Source of the DNA: an uncultured Bacilli bacterium
GTDB lineage: Bacteria; Bacillota_I; Bacilli_A; RF39; UBA660
Direction: 5' to 3'
DNA length: 64,000 nucleotides
Assembly: GCA_910589375.1 (NCBI GenBank)
Contig: CAJUTK010000001.1
Coordinates: 434,001 to 498,000 of the forward strand
Shown: piece by piece, positions 17,591 through 26,216 of the stretch
Position numbering within the stretch: position 1 is the stretch's first letter
Layout of the letters: each line of letters opens with the position of its first letter
Translations under genes and position numbers: made by a program
Notes under the pieces: generated by a model
Database searches by the model: none
Seen by the model: the letters and a program-made list of their open reading frames with translations, nothing else
What the model was told of the DNA's origin: nothing

Positions 17591-18173
17591 TATAGTACTG
17601 ATTGTAAGTGCTATATTAGGCAGCTTTTATTTAGTAGTAACTAGAGATGATAAAATAGGTTTAATTTTAAAAGATGCATCTATTTTACTTACTATAACAG
17701 CACCTTATTGGATAGAAAAAATATTCAAGAAGAAATTAACTCCTATTGTAAAATTTATTTGTATTCTATTTGTGTTTTGTGCACATTTTCTAGGAGCTAC
17801 TTTAGAATTCTATAATGAATTTGCTTACTATGATAAAATTACTCATACTATATCGGGAATACTAACTGCACTACTTGCTATGCTACTTTTAAAACAATTA
17901 GATATGTATCATGAAAACAAAATATTCTTTAACATATTATTTATTATATCAGTTACTTTATCAGTAGCAGTTTGTTGGGAATTCTTTGAATATTTTGGAA
18001 ATATTTTCTTTGGAGGAGATGCCCAGAGAGTAGCTAAAACAGGAGTAAATGATACTATGCAAGATATGTTAGTTGCTTTTCTAGGATCTATCTTTGTATC
18101 CATACTGTATTATATTGAAGAAACAAAGAAATTAAATGGCATGGTAAAAAGTTTTATGAATGGAATGAAATAA
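17565..18173 (+). CDS. Polytopic membrane protein, YjdF/DUF2238-like
   Basis: A 202-residue protein with about six membrane helices. The middle carries FLGATLEFYNEFAYYDKITHTISG and CWEFFEYFGN, similar to the YjdF/DUF2238 family of unknown function. It overlaps the end of rmuC and ends at a terminator. Confidence 0.6.
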   Translation: MKKILPLLNIVLIVSAILGSFYLVVTRDDKIGLILKDASILLTITAPYWIEKIFKKKLTPIVKFICILFVFCAHFLGATLEFYNEFAYYDKITHTISGILTALLAMLLLKQLDMYHENKIFFNILFIISVTLSVAVCWEFFEYFGNIFFGGDAQRVAKTGVNDTMQDMLVAFLGSIFVSILYYIEETKKLNGMVKSFMNGMK

Positions 18174-18195
18174 GTAGATTGTCTACTTATTTTTT
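18172..18195 (+). terminator. Rho-independent terminator
   Basis: AAGTAGA and TCTACTT form a 7-bp stem overlapping the stop codon, followed by ATTTTTT. Confidence 0.78.
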
Positions 18196-18219
18196 GTTAT
18201 AATGAGATTAGGTGATAAT

Positions 18220-19527
18220 ATGAAAAGAAAAATATTTTATATCATCTTAGGAGCTTTTTTATGTTTAACATTTCAAGAGAAAGTTCTAGCTAAGGAAGTA
18301 GTAAAAGAATGTAATTATACGTATGTGAATTCTATGAGCAAGGATGGGAGTACAAGTACTCAACCTTTTGCAGAAAACGCAACAATTAATATAAAGATTT
18401 ATGATGATGGTAGCCATAGTGGTAATGGTAGTGGTTCTGTTGGTGGTAGTGAGACTCTAAAAAACTGGGGAACTGAATTTAATGGTATCCCAGACATTAA
18501 AAGTACTACCGCATGTCCTGATTATATTGTAGTTACTTCAGAAGGCTTTTTAGAGGCAAGTGATAGATGGTATGGAGTCTCTTCTTCTAAGTTAATAGAA
18601 TATGGTAAAAAATTGGCAGGTTTAAATGCATCATCTACAGTACCAGCTATTATAATGAAAAATAATGATTTAGAATCTGAACGTCCAACTTATACTTGTA
18701 AATATGATTATTATACTATTACAGTAGAAACTGATCAAAAAAAATTATCAATTAAGGCTAATATGAATCCAGGTTTTACAAATCTTTATTATCATATAAG
18801 TGATGAACTTCAGACAAATTGGTTTTCTGAAGATAGAAAAACGGATGAATGTTTACCTACTGTAGCTTGTTATGGAAAAACGACTTTAGGTGGTACAAAT
18901 GACTATTATGTTTTTAACGATGCTATGGAAGCTGCCTCTGCAGGATATAAAAATTGTGAGGTAAAAGAGTGTTCTGGAGAAGATTGCGATAGTAGTGGAA
19001 CAGAATATTCTTGCATTACTTATAATTCTTATATAAATGATATAGAAAATTTATATTCGCAAATAGAGAATAATTCAGGCTCTGTAGATTCATTATATAA
19101 AAGTGTTCATGATAAGGAAGAAAGGTTATCAGCTTTGTGTAAAAGCGTAATGGGAAATTATGACTTTTCAGAAAACTGCGTAAAAGCATGTGTGAATTTA
19201 GAAGCTGATATAGCAAAGATTAAAGATAATCATGGAATAGGACAATCTGGCAGTAATAATGGAAGTTGTGGATTATCAGCAAGAATAGCGAACTGGATAA
19301 TGAAGATAATAAACTGGATGAGATATATAGTACCAGTATTATTAATTATATTAAGTGTATTAGACTTTATAAAGGCAATAGCAGCAGATAATGAAGATGA
19401 AGTAAAGAAAGTAACAGGAAAGTTTGTAAAGAGATTAATAGTAGCAGTAGTAATCTTCTTAGTCCCACTTTTCTTAGAATTCTTACTTGGAATATTTGGT
19501 ATTAATACTAATAATTTCTGCTTATAG
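18220..19527 (+). CDS. Secreted Cys-rich protein with C-terminal pilin-like membrane module (copy B)
   Basis: A 435-residue paralogue of the protein at 1732. It has a signal peptide (ends VLA-K), a divergent exported domain, a Cys-rich middle (WFSEDRKTDECLPTVAC) and a C-terminal two-helix pilin-like module identical in DNA to copy A. The N-terminal half differs by many substitutions and indels. The -10 box TATAAT is at 18198-18203 and the start follows GGTGATAAT. An in-frame ATG at 18202 overlaps the -10 box and is rejected. Confidence 0.65.
   Translation: MKRKIFYIILGAFLCLTFQEKVLAKEVVKECNYTYVNSMSKDGSTSTQPFAENATINIKIYDDGSHSGNGSGSVGGSETLKNWGTEFNGIPDIKSTTACPDYIVVTSEGFLEASDRWYGVSSSKLIEYGKKLAGLNASSTVPAIIMKNNDLESERPTYTCKYDYYTITVETDQKKLSIKANMNPGFTNLYYHISDELQTNWFSEDRKTDECLPTVACYGKTTLGGTNDYYVFNDAMEAASAGYKNCEVKECSGEDCDSSGTEYSCITYNSYINDIENLYSQIENNSGSVDSLYKSVHDKEERLSALCKSVMGNYDFSENCVKACVNLEADIAKIKDNHGIGQSGSNNGSCGLSARIANWIMKIINWMRYIVPVLLIILSVLDFIKAIAADNEDEVKKVTGKFVKRLIVAVVIFLVPLFLEFLLGIFGINTNNFCL
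19074..19527 (+). repeat. 454-bp perfect direct repeat, copy B
   Basis: Identical to 2577-3030 and in the same orientation. The two copies are 16.5 kb apart and enclose the whole T4SS operon, the NfeD-stomatin pair, rmuC and the first 854 bp of the copy B gene. Confidence 0.97.
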
Positions 19528-19551
19528 AAAAGGATATTATTATCCTTTTTT
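19528..19551 (+). terminator. Rho-independent terminator
   Basis: AAAAGGATA and TATCCTTTT pair around a TTAT loop, followed by a T-run. Confidence 0.83.
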
Positions 19552-19584
19552 CTTATTTTATAGTATAATAGATATGGTGATAGT

Positions 19585-21723
19585 ATGGAAGAGGAAATCT
19601 TAAGGATATTAAATAAAGAGAGAAGAGCATTAGGTGTTCACGAATTAGAGACTTTTATGAAATTAGGAACATCGGATGATTTAAAGGAACTTCTAAAAGC
19701 CCTAAATCATCTTGAAATAGATACTAAGATTTATCGCACAAAGCATGGAAACTATATGCTTTTTGAAGATAGTAATTCTAGGGTTGGAATTTTATCAGTT
19801 ACTTCTAAAGGTACTGGATATGTCATGCAAGAAAATGGTGAAGAGATAAAAGTATATGAAGAACATTTAAATGGAGCAGTTCATAAAGATAAAGTAATTG
19901 TAAATATAATCGATAAAGATAAGTCTCCAATGTTAGGAGATGTTATTAGAATTGTCGAAAGAGGTGTAAAGCAGTTAGTTGGTACTGTTTACTATAAACA
20001 TGGTAAGATATTCGTCAAACCAGATGACAATAAAATGGCGAAATCTGTCAGAATTGATGTAAATTATCACTCTAATTTAGTAGATGGACATAAAGTAATT
20101 GTAAAGTTATTAAGCCCAACGAAAGATGTAGAGTATCGTGGTGAGATTATCAAAGTTATCGGACATATTAATGATCCAGGAATTGATATTTTATCTATCA
20201 TGGCTAAATATAATATTAATGATGTTTTTCCAGATGATGTTATGAAGGAAGTAGCAACTATTCCTGAGAAGGTTAGTGAAGAGGATATTGCTAAAAGAGT
20301 GAAAGATCCAAAACAAGATTTGAGAAATGAAATTATTTTTACAATAGATGGTAATGATACGAAGGATATTGATGATGCTATTTCTATTAAAAAGTTAGAT
20401 AATGGTCATTATCAATTAGGTGTTCATATTGCGGATGTTAGTTATTATGTTAAAGAAGATGGTGCATTAGATAAAGAAGCTGCTATTAGGGGTACTAGTG
20501 TTTATTTAGCAGATCGTGTAACTCCTATGCTTCCTCATGAATTATCTAATGGTATTTGTTCTCTAAATCCTAATGTAGATCGTTTTGCGCTTTCTTGTAT
20601 TATGGAAATTGATGAATCTGGAAATGTAGTAGACTATGATATTTTTGATAGTGTTATTCGTTCTAGAATTCAAATGACTTATGAGAAGGTAAATTTAATT
20701 TTAGAGAATGATGAAGTTCCAGAGGGTTATGAAGAATATGTATCTTCCTTAAAGTTAATGAAAGAATTAGCGTCTATTTTAAGACGCCATAAAGAGAATA
20801 AAGGATATATTGATTTTGAAATAGAAGAAGCTAAGATTATAGTGGATGAAAAAGGAGAAGCAATTGATGTACAACTTAGAAATAGGGGTACAGGCGAAAA
20901 GCTAATTGAGGATTTCATGATTGTTGCCAATGAAACAGTGGCTAGTCATTTCTATCATATGGATTATCCACTTATTTATCGTGTACATGGGGAACCTAGT
21001 GAAGAAAAGATGACTAATTTCTTACATTTAGTAAGTGTTTTAGGATATAGAGTTCATGCAGATATGAAGAAAGTTACGCCAAAGACAATTCAAAGTATGT
21101 TAAATGAACTTAAAGATAAGAAAGAGTATTATATTTTATCTAGTCAAATGTTACGCAGTATGCAGAAGGCTGTTTATGATACTACTAATATTGGGCACTT
21201 TGGTTTAGCAAGTAAAATTTATTGTCATTTTACTTCTCCTATTAGAAGGTATCCAGATTTAACTGTACATCGTTCTATTCGTAAATGTTTATTAAATGAA
21301 AATGTAAGTTTAGAGACAATTAATTCATGGCAATCAAAGCTTCCAGCACTTGCGGAGCACTCATCAGAAAGAGAACGTGCTTCTGTTGATTGCGAAAGAG
21401 AAGTAGATGACATGAAAATGGCTGAATATATGTTAAAACATATTGGGGAAGAATATAAAGGAATTATTACTGGTGTAATGAGTTTTGGATTCTTTGTACA
21501 ACTTCCAAATATGATTGAAGGTTTAGTTCGTATAGAAGATTTAAAAGATGATTTTTATACTTATGATGAAAGTACTTTCTCTTTAATTGGTAATCGTAAT
21601 AAACGAGGATACCGATTAGGAGATGAGGTAGAAGTTATTGCTAAAGCAGCCTCTAAAGAGGTTCATACGATTGATTTCCAATTAAAGAAGGACTTTAAAA
21701 ATGAAAAAGAAAAGAAAAAATAA
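19585..21723 (+). CDS. rnr: Ribonuclease R
   Basis: A 712-residue 3'-5' exoribonuclease. Order: N-terminal winged-helix and cold-shock OB domains (about 1-210), the RNB catalytic domain (about 245-570) with the acidic cluster in DGNDTKDIDDA, and an S1 domain (about 620-700; YKGIITGVMSFGFFVQL). It degrades structured RNA and, with tmRNA-SmpB, handles stalled-ribosome messages; smpB is two genes downstream. TATAAT is at 19564-19569, only 15 bp before the start, so the leader must be extremely short and begin near GGTGATAGT. Confidence 0.95.
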   Translation: MEEEILRILNKERRALGVHELETFMKLGTSDDLKELLKALNHLEIDTKIYRTKHGNYMLFEDSNSRVGILSVTSKGTGYVMQENGEEIKVYEEHLNGAVHKDKVIVNIIDKDKSPMLGDVIRIVERGVKQLVGTVYYKHGKIFVKPDDNKMAKSVRIDVNYHSNLVDGHKVIVKLLSPTKDVEYRGEIIKVIGHINDPGIDILSIMAKYNINDVFPDDVMKEVATIPEKVSEEDIAKRVKDPKQDLRNEIIFTIDGNDTKDIDDAISIKKLDNGHYQLGVHIADVSYYVKEDGALDKEAAIRGTSVYLADRVTPMLPHELSNGICSLNPNVDRFALSCIMEIDESGNVVDYDIFDSVIRSRIQMTYEKVNLILENDEVPEGYEEYVSSLKLMKELASILRRHKENKGYIDFEIEEAKIIVDEKGEAIDVQLRNRGTGEKLIEDFMIVANETVASHFYHMDYPLIYRVHGEPSEEKMTNFLHLVSVLGYRVHADMKKVTPKTIQSMLNELKDKKEYYILSSQMLRSMQKAVYDTTNIGHFGLASKIYCHFTSPIRRYPDLTVHRSIRKCLLNENVSLETINSWQSKLPALAEHSSERERASVDCEREVDDMKMAEYMLKHIGEEYKGIITGVMSFGFFVQLPNMIEGLVRIEDLKDDFYTYDESTFSLIGNRNKRGYRLGDEVEVIAKAASKEVHTIDFQLKKDFKNEKEKKK

Positions 21724-22849
21724 AAAAAATAGGATTATGAATTCTGTTTTAACACTTCTCATTCTTATTTTAATAGTAGTTGTAGCTTATACCCTTTATC
21801 CAAAGGAAAAAAATGTATCTCTTTCTACTACTAATATTTCTAATGAGAAAAAAGATGAACCTACTCAAAAACCACAACCTAAAAGGATGTCTTTAGTAAT
21901 GGTAGGGGATGCTTTAATCCATGGTGCGGTATATATAGATGCTAGAACGAGTAATGGGAAATATGATTTTTCTAAGATGTTCCCTTCTATAGAAAATAAA
22001 ATAAAAAAATATGATTTAAAGTATTATAACCAAGAGAGTATTATCGGTGGAGGGGCTCCTCAACATTATCCTAGATTGAATACACCAGATGCTTTAGGCG
22101 AGGAATTAGTTAGAGTTGGCTTTAATATGGTTAGTTTAGCTAATAATCATTCACTTGATAAGAATGAATCAGGTATTTTATATTCTAATAAATTTTGGAA
22201 TAAACAAGAAAATGTTATTAAAACAGGTACTTTTTCTTCTTGGAAAGAAAGAAATGAAATTCCTGTTTATAAAAAGAATGATATTTCCTTTGCCTTTTTA
22301 TCCTATACAATGACAACGAATGGATTAAAACCACCTAGTGGTAAAGAATATTTGATAAATGTCTATGAAAAGGAACAAGTAAAAAAAGATATAGAAAAAG
22401 CGAAAACAAATGGTGCAGAGGTAATCATAGTAGCGATGCATTGGGGAAATGAATATACCCATGTACCAACTGAACTTCAAAAAGAAACGGCAACTTATTT
22501 ATCAAGTTTAGGAGTAAATCTTATTATTGGATCTCATCCTCATGTTATTCAACCAATAGAGTATATTGGTAATACTTTGGTAATTTATTCTTTAGGAAAT
22601 TTTATATCAGCACAAAAAGTATTAGGTCTTGAAAAGATTATAGGATTACTAGTTGGCCTTGATATTGTAGTAGACCCAGATTCTACTGTCCACTTTGAAA
22701 ATATTGATAGAGAATTAATTTATACATACTGTACTTCTAATCATAAAGATTTTAAAGTTATCCCATTTAGTGAATTAACGGATTCTATTTTAAAAAATCA
22801 TGATAAAATAGAAAAACAGTACATGGAGATTTTAGACAGGGAGGTATAA
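21701..22849 (+). CDS. CapA-family metallophosphatase-like protein
   Basis: A 382-residue protein with a basic N-terminus and a membrane anchor (about 12-32), then a CapA/PgsA domain. Motifs seen are MVGDALIHG, NQESI, SLANNHSLDKNESG, MHWGNEY, GSHPHVIQP and YSLGNFI, a complete metallophosphatase-like set. Related proteins take part in poly-gamma-glutamate production, but no pgsB/C partners are nearby, so the substrate is unknown. It overlaps rnr by 23 bases. Confidence 0.85.
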   Translation: MKKKRKNKKNRIMNSVLTLLILILIVVVAYTLYPKEKNVSLSTTNISNEKKDEPTQKPQPKRMSLVMVGDALIHGAVYIDARTSNGKYDFSKMFPSIENKIKKYDLKYYNQESIIGGGAPQHYPRLNTPDALGEELVRVGFNMVSLANNHSLDKNESGILYSNKFWNKQENVIKTGTFSSWKERNEIPVYKKNDISFAFLSYTMTTNGLKPPSGKEYLINVYEKEQVKKDIEKAKTNGAEVIIVAMHWGNEYTHVPTELQKETATYLSSLGVNLIIGSHPHVIQPIEYIGNTLVIYSLGNFISAQKVLGLEKIIGLLVGLDIVVDPDSTVHFENIDRELIYTYCTSNHKDFKVIPFSELTDSILKNHDKIEKQYMEILDREV

Positions 22850-22850
22850 C

Positions 22851-23288
22851 ATGGAAATTACTAATAGAAAAGCAAGATATGATTACGAAATAGAGGATAC
22901 TTATGAAGCAGGTATTGTTTTAAAAGGTACAGAAATAAAATCTATTCGTAATGGAAAGGCTCAGTTAAAAGATAGTTATGCTATTTTAAAGAATGGTGAA
23001 GTATTTCTTTTAAACATGCATATTAGTGCTTATGAAAAGGGGAATATTTTTAATCATGAAGAAACTCGTACTAGAAAACTTTTATTACATAAAAAAGAAA
23101 TTTTAAAAATAAGAGATAGAATTGATCAAGAAGGATATACATTAATCCCTATAAAAGTATATTTTGTAAAAAATCATGCTAAGGTATTATTAGGAATAGC
23201 TCGTGGAAAGAAAAATTATGATAAACGCGAAGCTATTAAGAAAAGAGATGTTGAAAGAGAATTGAGACAACAAAATAAGTATTCTTAA
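22851..23288 (+). CDS. smpB: SsrA-binding protein SmpB
   Basis: A 145-residue protein of normal length. Motifs include RKARYDYEIEDTYEAGIVLKG near the start and the basic tail GKKNYDKREAIKKRD. SmpB carries tmRNA to stalled ribosomes. Only one base separates it from the upstream gene. No ssrA (tmRNA) gene was recognised in the short interval after it. Confidence 0.96.
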   Translation: MEITNRKARYDYEIEDTYEAGIVLKGTEIKSIRNGKAQLKDSYAILKNGEVFLLNMHISAYEKGNIFNHEETRTRKLLLHKKEILKIRDRIDQEGYTLIPIKVYFVKNHAKVLLGIARGKKNYDKREAIKKRDVERELRQQNKYS

Positions 23289-23296
23289 AAAAATGC

Positions 23297-23325
23297 TTGC
23301 ATTCGATTTAAAAATATTATATACT
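23297..23325 (+). promoter_or_regulatory. Sigma-A promoter for spoVG
   Basis: TTGCAT at 23297-23302 and TATACT at 23320-23325 with a 17-bp spacer. The leader contains a GAAGGGAGTG ribosome site. Confidence 0.75.
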
Positions 23326-23360
23326 TAGATTGTAAGACTAGACGAAGGGAGTGTTCTTAA

Positions 23361-23619
<259 letters not shown>

Positions 23620-23621
<2 letters not shown>

Positions 23622-23641
23622 AACTCGAAAGAGTTTTTTTT
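23620..23641 (+). terminator. Rho-independent terminator
   Basis: AAACTC, loop GAAA, GAGTTT, then a T-run. Confidence 0.85.
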
Positions 23642-23668
23642 CATATCCAGATAACTTGTACATATATA
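23641..23668 (+). promoter_or_regulatory. Sigma-E-like (mother-cell) promoter for yabP-yabQ
   Basis: TCATATC at 23641-23647 and CATATATA at 23661-23668 with a 13-bp spacer closely match the Bacillus sigma-E pattern. No good TTGACA/TATAAT pair is present. In Bacillus yabP and yabQ are sigma-E genes, which fits. Confidence 0.65.
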
Positions 23669-23684
23669 TAAGTAGGAGGTATCT

Positions 23685-23966
23685 ATGGATAAAGAAATAG
23701 CGTCTTTTAATCATAATATAACAATTACAGAAAGAAAAAATATTGTTATAAGTGGTGTAAAAAAAATAGAAAATTTTGATGATCAAGAATTTTTACTTGA
23801 AACAACAATGGGTTATTTGCTTATCAAAGGAAAAGAATTAGAAATTATTAAGTTAGATACATATCAAGGCAATGTTTCTATTAAAGGACATTTTGATAAT
23901 TTGAGTTATACAGAAGGTACCAAGAAGGATAAAGATGACTCTTTTTTAGCTAAGTTATTTAAATGA
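23685..23966 (+). CDS. yabP: Sporulation protein YabP
   Basis: A 93-residue protein with the YabP/YqfC fold signature: NHNITITERKNIVISGVKKIENFDD and TTMGYLLIKGKELEI. YabP is needed for spore formation in Bacillus and is made in the mother cell. It overlaps yabQ by 4 bases (ATGA), so the two are coupled, and divIC follows as in Bacillus. Confidence 0.9.
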   Translation: MDKEIASFNHNITITERKNIVISGVKKIENFDDQEFLLETTMGYLLIKGKELEIIKLDTYQGNVSIKGHFDNLSYTEGTKKDKDDSFLAKLFK

Positions 23967-24238
23967 TTCCTTTATCAATTCAATTAAAAATTATTTCCTT
24001 TTCTTTCTTTTTTGGTTTGTTTTTTTTCTTTTGCTATCAGTTAGTAAAAAGAGCAATTTATTGTCAGAATGTTTATTTTAGAATTATTAATACATTCAGT
24101 TTTATTCTTCTATTTACTCTTTTATATTTTCTAGGATTAGAACGTATTAGTGATGGAATATTACATATTTATTCTTTAATTCTAATTATGGTGGGTTTTG
24201 TTGTTGGAAGTACAATTGCAAGAATTAGAAAAAAATGA
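23963..24238 (+). CDS. yabQ: Spore cortex protein YabQ-like
   Basis: A 91-residue protein with three membrane helices. Sequence similarity to YabQ is weak, but the size of its membrane domain and its position between yabP and divIC support it. YabQ sits in the spore membranes and is required for cortex formation. The protein is shorter than the Bacillus homologue. Confidence 0.75.
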   Translation: MIPLSIQLKIISFSFFFGLFFFFCYQLVKRAIYCQNVYFRIINTFSFILLFTLLYFLGLERISDGILHIYSLILIMVGFVVGSTIARIRKK

Positions 24239-24259
24239 TAGAATGAATATGGTGATGGT

Positions 24260-24694
24260 ATGGCAAGAGTAAAAAAGAAAAGACAAATGACCACTAGGGG
24301 AAGACTCATTATTCTTGGACCTATCTGTGTTTTTCTTATGCTTTGGTTTGTTTATACCATGTTTTCCTATACAACTAGTTTGTATAAATTACAACAACAA
24401 AAGAAACAACTAGAAGCAGAGTATTTAAATTTACAAGAAGTAGCAGATGATTTAAAGACAGAAATTACAAAGTTGCAAGATCCAGAGTATTTAGCAAAAT
24501 ATGCTCGTGAACATTATTCTTATTCAAAAGAAGGGGAATTGATTATAAAAATTCATGAACAACAACAAGAGATTGCCGTTCAAGAGGATAGTGTTGAGTG
24601 GAATCAAAAGATGGTTAGAATTTCTCTAGCCGTTATAGGACTTATTTTCCTTTATATTATTATTCGTAGTACTAAAAAAAAGAAACCAGCTTGA
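24260..24694 (+). CDS. divIC: DivIC/FtsB-type septum initiator with an extra C-terminal membrane helix
   Basis: A 144-residue protein. A basic N-terminus, a membrane helix (about 18-38), a coiled coil (about 42-76) and the family motif DPEYLAKYAREHYSYSKEGE are visible. DivIC joins DivIB and FtsL in the divisome. Unlike usual members it has a second strong helix near residues 115-135 and ends in a run of lysines, so both ends should be cytoplasmic. Confidence 0.87.
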   Translation: MARVKKKRQMTTRGRLIILGPICVFLMLWFVYTMFSYTTSLYKLQQQKKQLEAEYLNLQEVADDLKTEITKLQDPEYLAKYAREHYSYSKEGELIIKIHEQQQEIAVQEDSVEWNQKMVRISLAVIGLIFLYIIIRSTKKKKPA

Positions 24695-24706
24695 TTTCTT
24701 TTTTTA
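24674..24706. terminator. Bidirectional terminator between divIC and lemA
   Basis: An A-rich arm (AAAAAAAGAAA) pairs with TTTCTTTTTTT. T-runs exist on both strands, serving both convergent genes. Confidence 0.75.
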
Positions 24707-25246
24707 TGCTTTTAATTCTTCTAGAAGACTTTTCTTTTCTTTCCTTTCCTCATATAGCTCTTTTTTAGAATACTTTTTAATAAGCGCTACTAAATTAGAA
24801 GGAAAAGATTTAATAAGTTTATTATATTCTTTAGAAATATCATTGTAATATTTACGAAGGGCAACTATTTCTGATTCTGATTCCATTAGATTAATTTGTG
24901 TTTTTACATATCCTTCATTTTCTTTTAATTTTTCGTATTTTTCTGCGTAAGATTGAAATTCTTCTATAGCAGGATATAATTGCTTATCTAATTCTATGTT
25001 AGATAGTTTTTGTGATCTTAGACTAATAACAGTAGGGAGTACAGTATCTTCCTCTGTTACTTCTTTTATAAAATCAGTTGCTTTATTTAGTAAATCAAAT
25101 CGTTTTCTTAATACAGAGTCAATGCTTACTTCTGCTTCATTGATACGAATAATGTATTCTTGAAAATGGTTGTAACTAAGAAAAAACAAAAGTGAAATTA
25201 TACATATAACGAAAAAGATTGATAAAAGAATAATTCCTACTGCCAT
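24704..25246 (-). CDS. LemA-family protein
   Basis: A 180-residue protein with one N-terminal membrane helix (about 5-28) and a helical domain ending in RKYYNDISKEYNKLIKSFPSNLVA, the LemA signature. The role of LemA is unclear. The open frame has a GTG three codons upstream, but AGGTGATAAAA points to the ATG used here. It converges with divIC. Confidence 0.88.
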   Translation of the reverse strand: MAVGIILLSIFFVICIISLLFFLSYNHFQEYIIRINEAEVSIDSVLRKRFDLLNKATDFIKEVTEEDTVLPTVISLRSQKLSNIELDKQLYPAIEEFQSYAEKYEKLKENEGYVKTQINLMESESEIVALRKYYNDISKEYNKLIKSFPSNLVALIKKYSKKELYEERKEKKSLLEELKA

Positions 25247-25295
25247 TTTTATCACCTAATTTATTATAGCAAATTTCACCTTTTATTACAAGTTT

Positions 25296-25604
25296 CTATA
25301 TAGTTGGATAGAAGATTTCACTAGTGTTAATCTGTTCATCGAACTTAATATAGTCAACATAGATTAAAAGCAATAGATACCAATTTCCAGTTGTTGGATC
25401 ACTTAAGATAATATGATCTTTTCCAGATTGTTCAATAACTCCTTTAAATACTCTATCTTTCCATTCTAAGGAGTCAGCAAAAGACATGTAGACTTCTACT
25501 TTTTTTCCTCTGTTTAAACGTAGTATATTTTCGACATAAGATTGTTCATTTAAAGGTGGGGTTGTTTGATAGGGAGAAATATTTTGGAAGTTGTTATTAT
25601 TCAT
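25296..25604 (-). CDS. gerQ: Spore coat protein GerQ
   Basis: A 102-residue protein whose C-terminal 75 residues follow the GerQ pattern: SYVENILRLNRGK, VFKGVIEQSGKDHIILSDP and YLLLLIYVDYIKFDEQI. GerQ is a spore-coat protein cross-linked by transglutaminase and needed for cortex hydrolase action in Bacillus. The Asn-rich start (MNNNNFQ) is shorter than in Bacillus. The start is set by AAAGGATGATTAT; the open frame runs 20 codons further up, overlapping the promoter. Confidence 0.9.
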   Translation of the reverse strand: MNNNNFQNISPYQTTPPLNEQSYVENILRLNRGKKVEVYMSFADSLEWKDRVFKGVIEQSGKDHIILSDPTTGNWYLLLLIYVDYIKFDEQINTSEIFYPTI

Positions 25605-25623
25605 ATAATCATCCTTTCTTTTA

Positions 25624-25653
25624 AAATATATTTCCATAAGTCTAGAAATATGA
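25624..25653 (-). promoter_or_regulatory. Possible sigma-E-like promoter for gerQ
   Basis: On the minus strand TCATATT (25653-25647) is followed after 15 bp by ATATATTT (25631-25624), near the sigma-E pattern. It lies back to back with the TATAAT of the pilin-like gene at 25654-25659, so the two promoters almost touch. Confidence 0.4.
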
Positions 25654-25688
25654 TATAATAACACTAGAAATAGTGTGAGGATGATGAT

Positions 25689-26144
25689 ATGAAAAAAGGA
25701 ATGTTACTATTATGTGTTTTAATGGTTAGTTTTTTAGTAGCTATGCCTGTTTATGCGATTGAAGCAACCGAGACAAATTATGTTTCTTGTGGAAGTGCAA
25801 CTGGTATTCCAGCTCCAATCCCAATGCTTACGAGTGTTGCATATACATTATTGATTGTAGCTACACCACTTATATTAATTGTATTTAGTATTATTGCTTT
25901 GATTAAAGCTATTACAGCTGGAAGTGCCGATGATATTAATAAAGCAAAAGGAAAATTGATAAAAAAATTTATTACAACAGCTATTGTATTTTTTGTAGCA
26001 GGAATCGTACAATTTGTTGTCACAAAAGCAGCAGATGGAAGTGAAAAGGGAACTATCTCTTCTTGCTTAAGTTGTTTTTTATACCATAACAATTGTGAGA
26101 CTTCAGTAGGACCTTATGAGGCAGCTGATTTAATAGAAAAATAA
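25689..26144 (+). CDS. TrbC/VirB2-like pilin-family protein with signal peptide
   Basis: A 151-residue protein. A signal peptide ends at VYA near residue 23, followed by a short Cys-containing segment and two membrane helices (about 50-78 and 95-118) around ALIKAITAGSADDINKAKGKLIKK. The tail has CLSCF, matching the CFxCF end of the other small pilin-like proteins. It is a solo gene 6 kb outside the T4SS island. TATAAT is at 25654-25659; a small hairpin (CACTA-GAAA-TAGTG) precedes the ribosome site. Confidence 0.65.
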   Translation: MKKGMLLLCVLMVSFLVAMPVYAIEATETNYVSCGSATGIPAPIPMLTSVAYTLLIVATPLILIVFSIIALIKAITAGSADDINKAKGKLIKKFITTAIVFFVAGIVQFVVTKAADGSEKGTISSCLSCFLYHNNCETSVGPYEAADLIEK

Positions 26145-26181
26145 ACTATTAGGAGAATACTCTTGATAGCTTTTTTATAAT

Positions 26182-26211
26182 TTGACAAAGAAATAAAAAT
26201 TGTGGTAAGAT
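26182..26211 (+). promoter_or_regulatory. Sigma-A promoter for trhP1
   Basis: TTGACA at 26182-26187 and TAAGAT at 26206-26211 with an 18-bp spacer. Confidence 0.65.
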
Positions 26212-26216
26212 GTTGC

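Noticed and set aside
2577..19527. The 454-bp repeats as ends of an insertion sequence or composite transposon
   Set aside because: The repeats are protein-coding 3' ends of paralogous genes, contain no transposase and have no terminal inverted repeats or target duplications.
23289..23360. A tmRNA gene after smpB
   Set aside because: The interval is only 72 bases and is filled by the spoVG promoter and leader.
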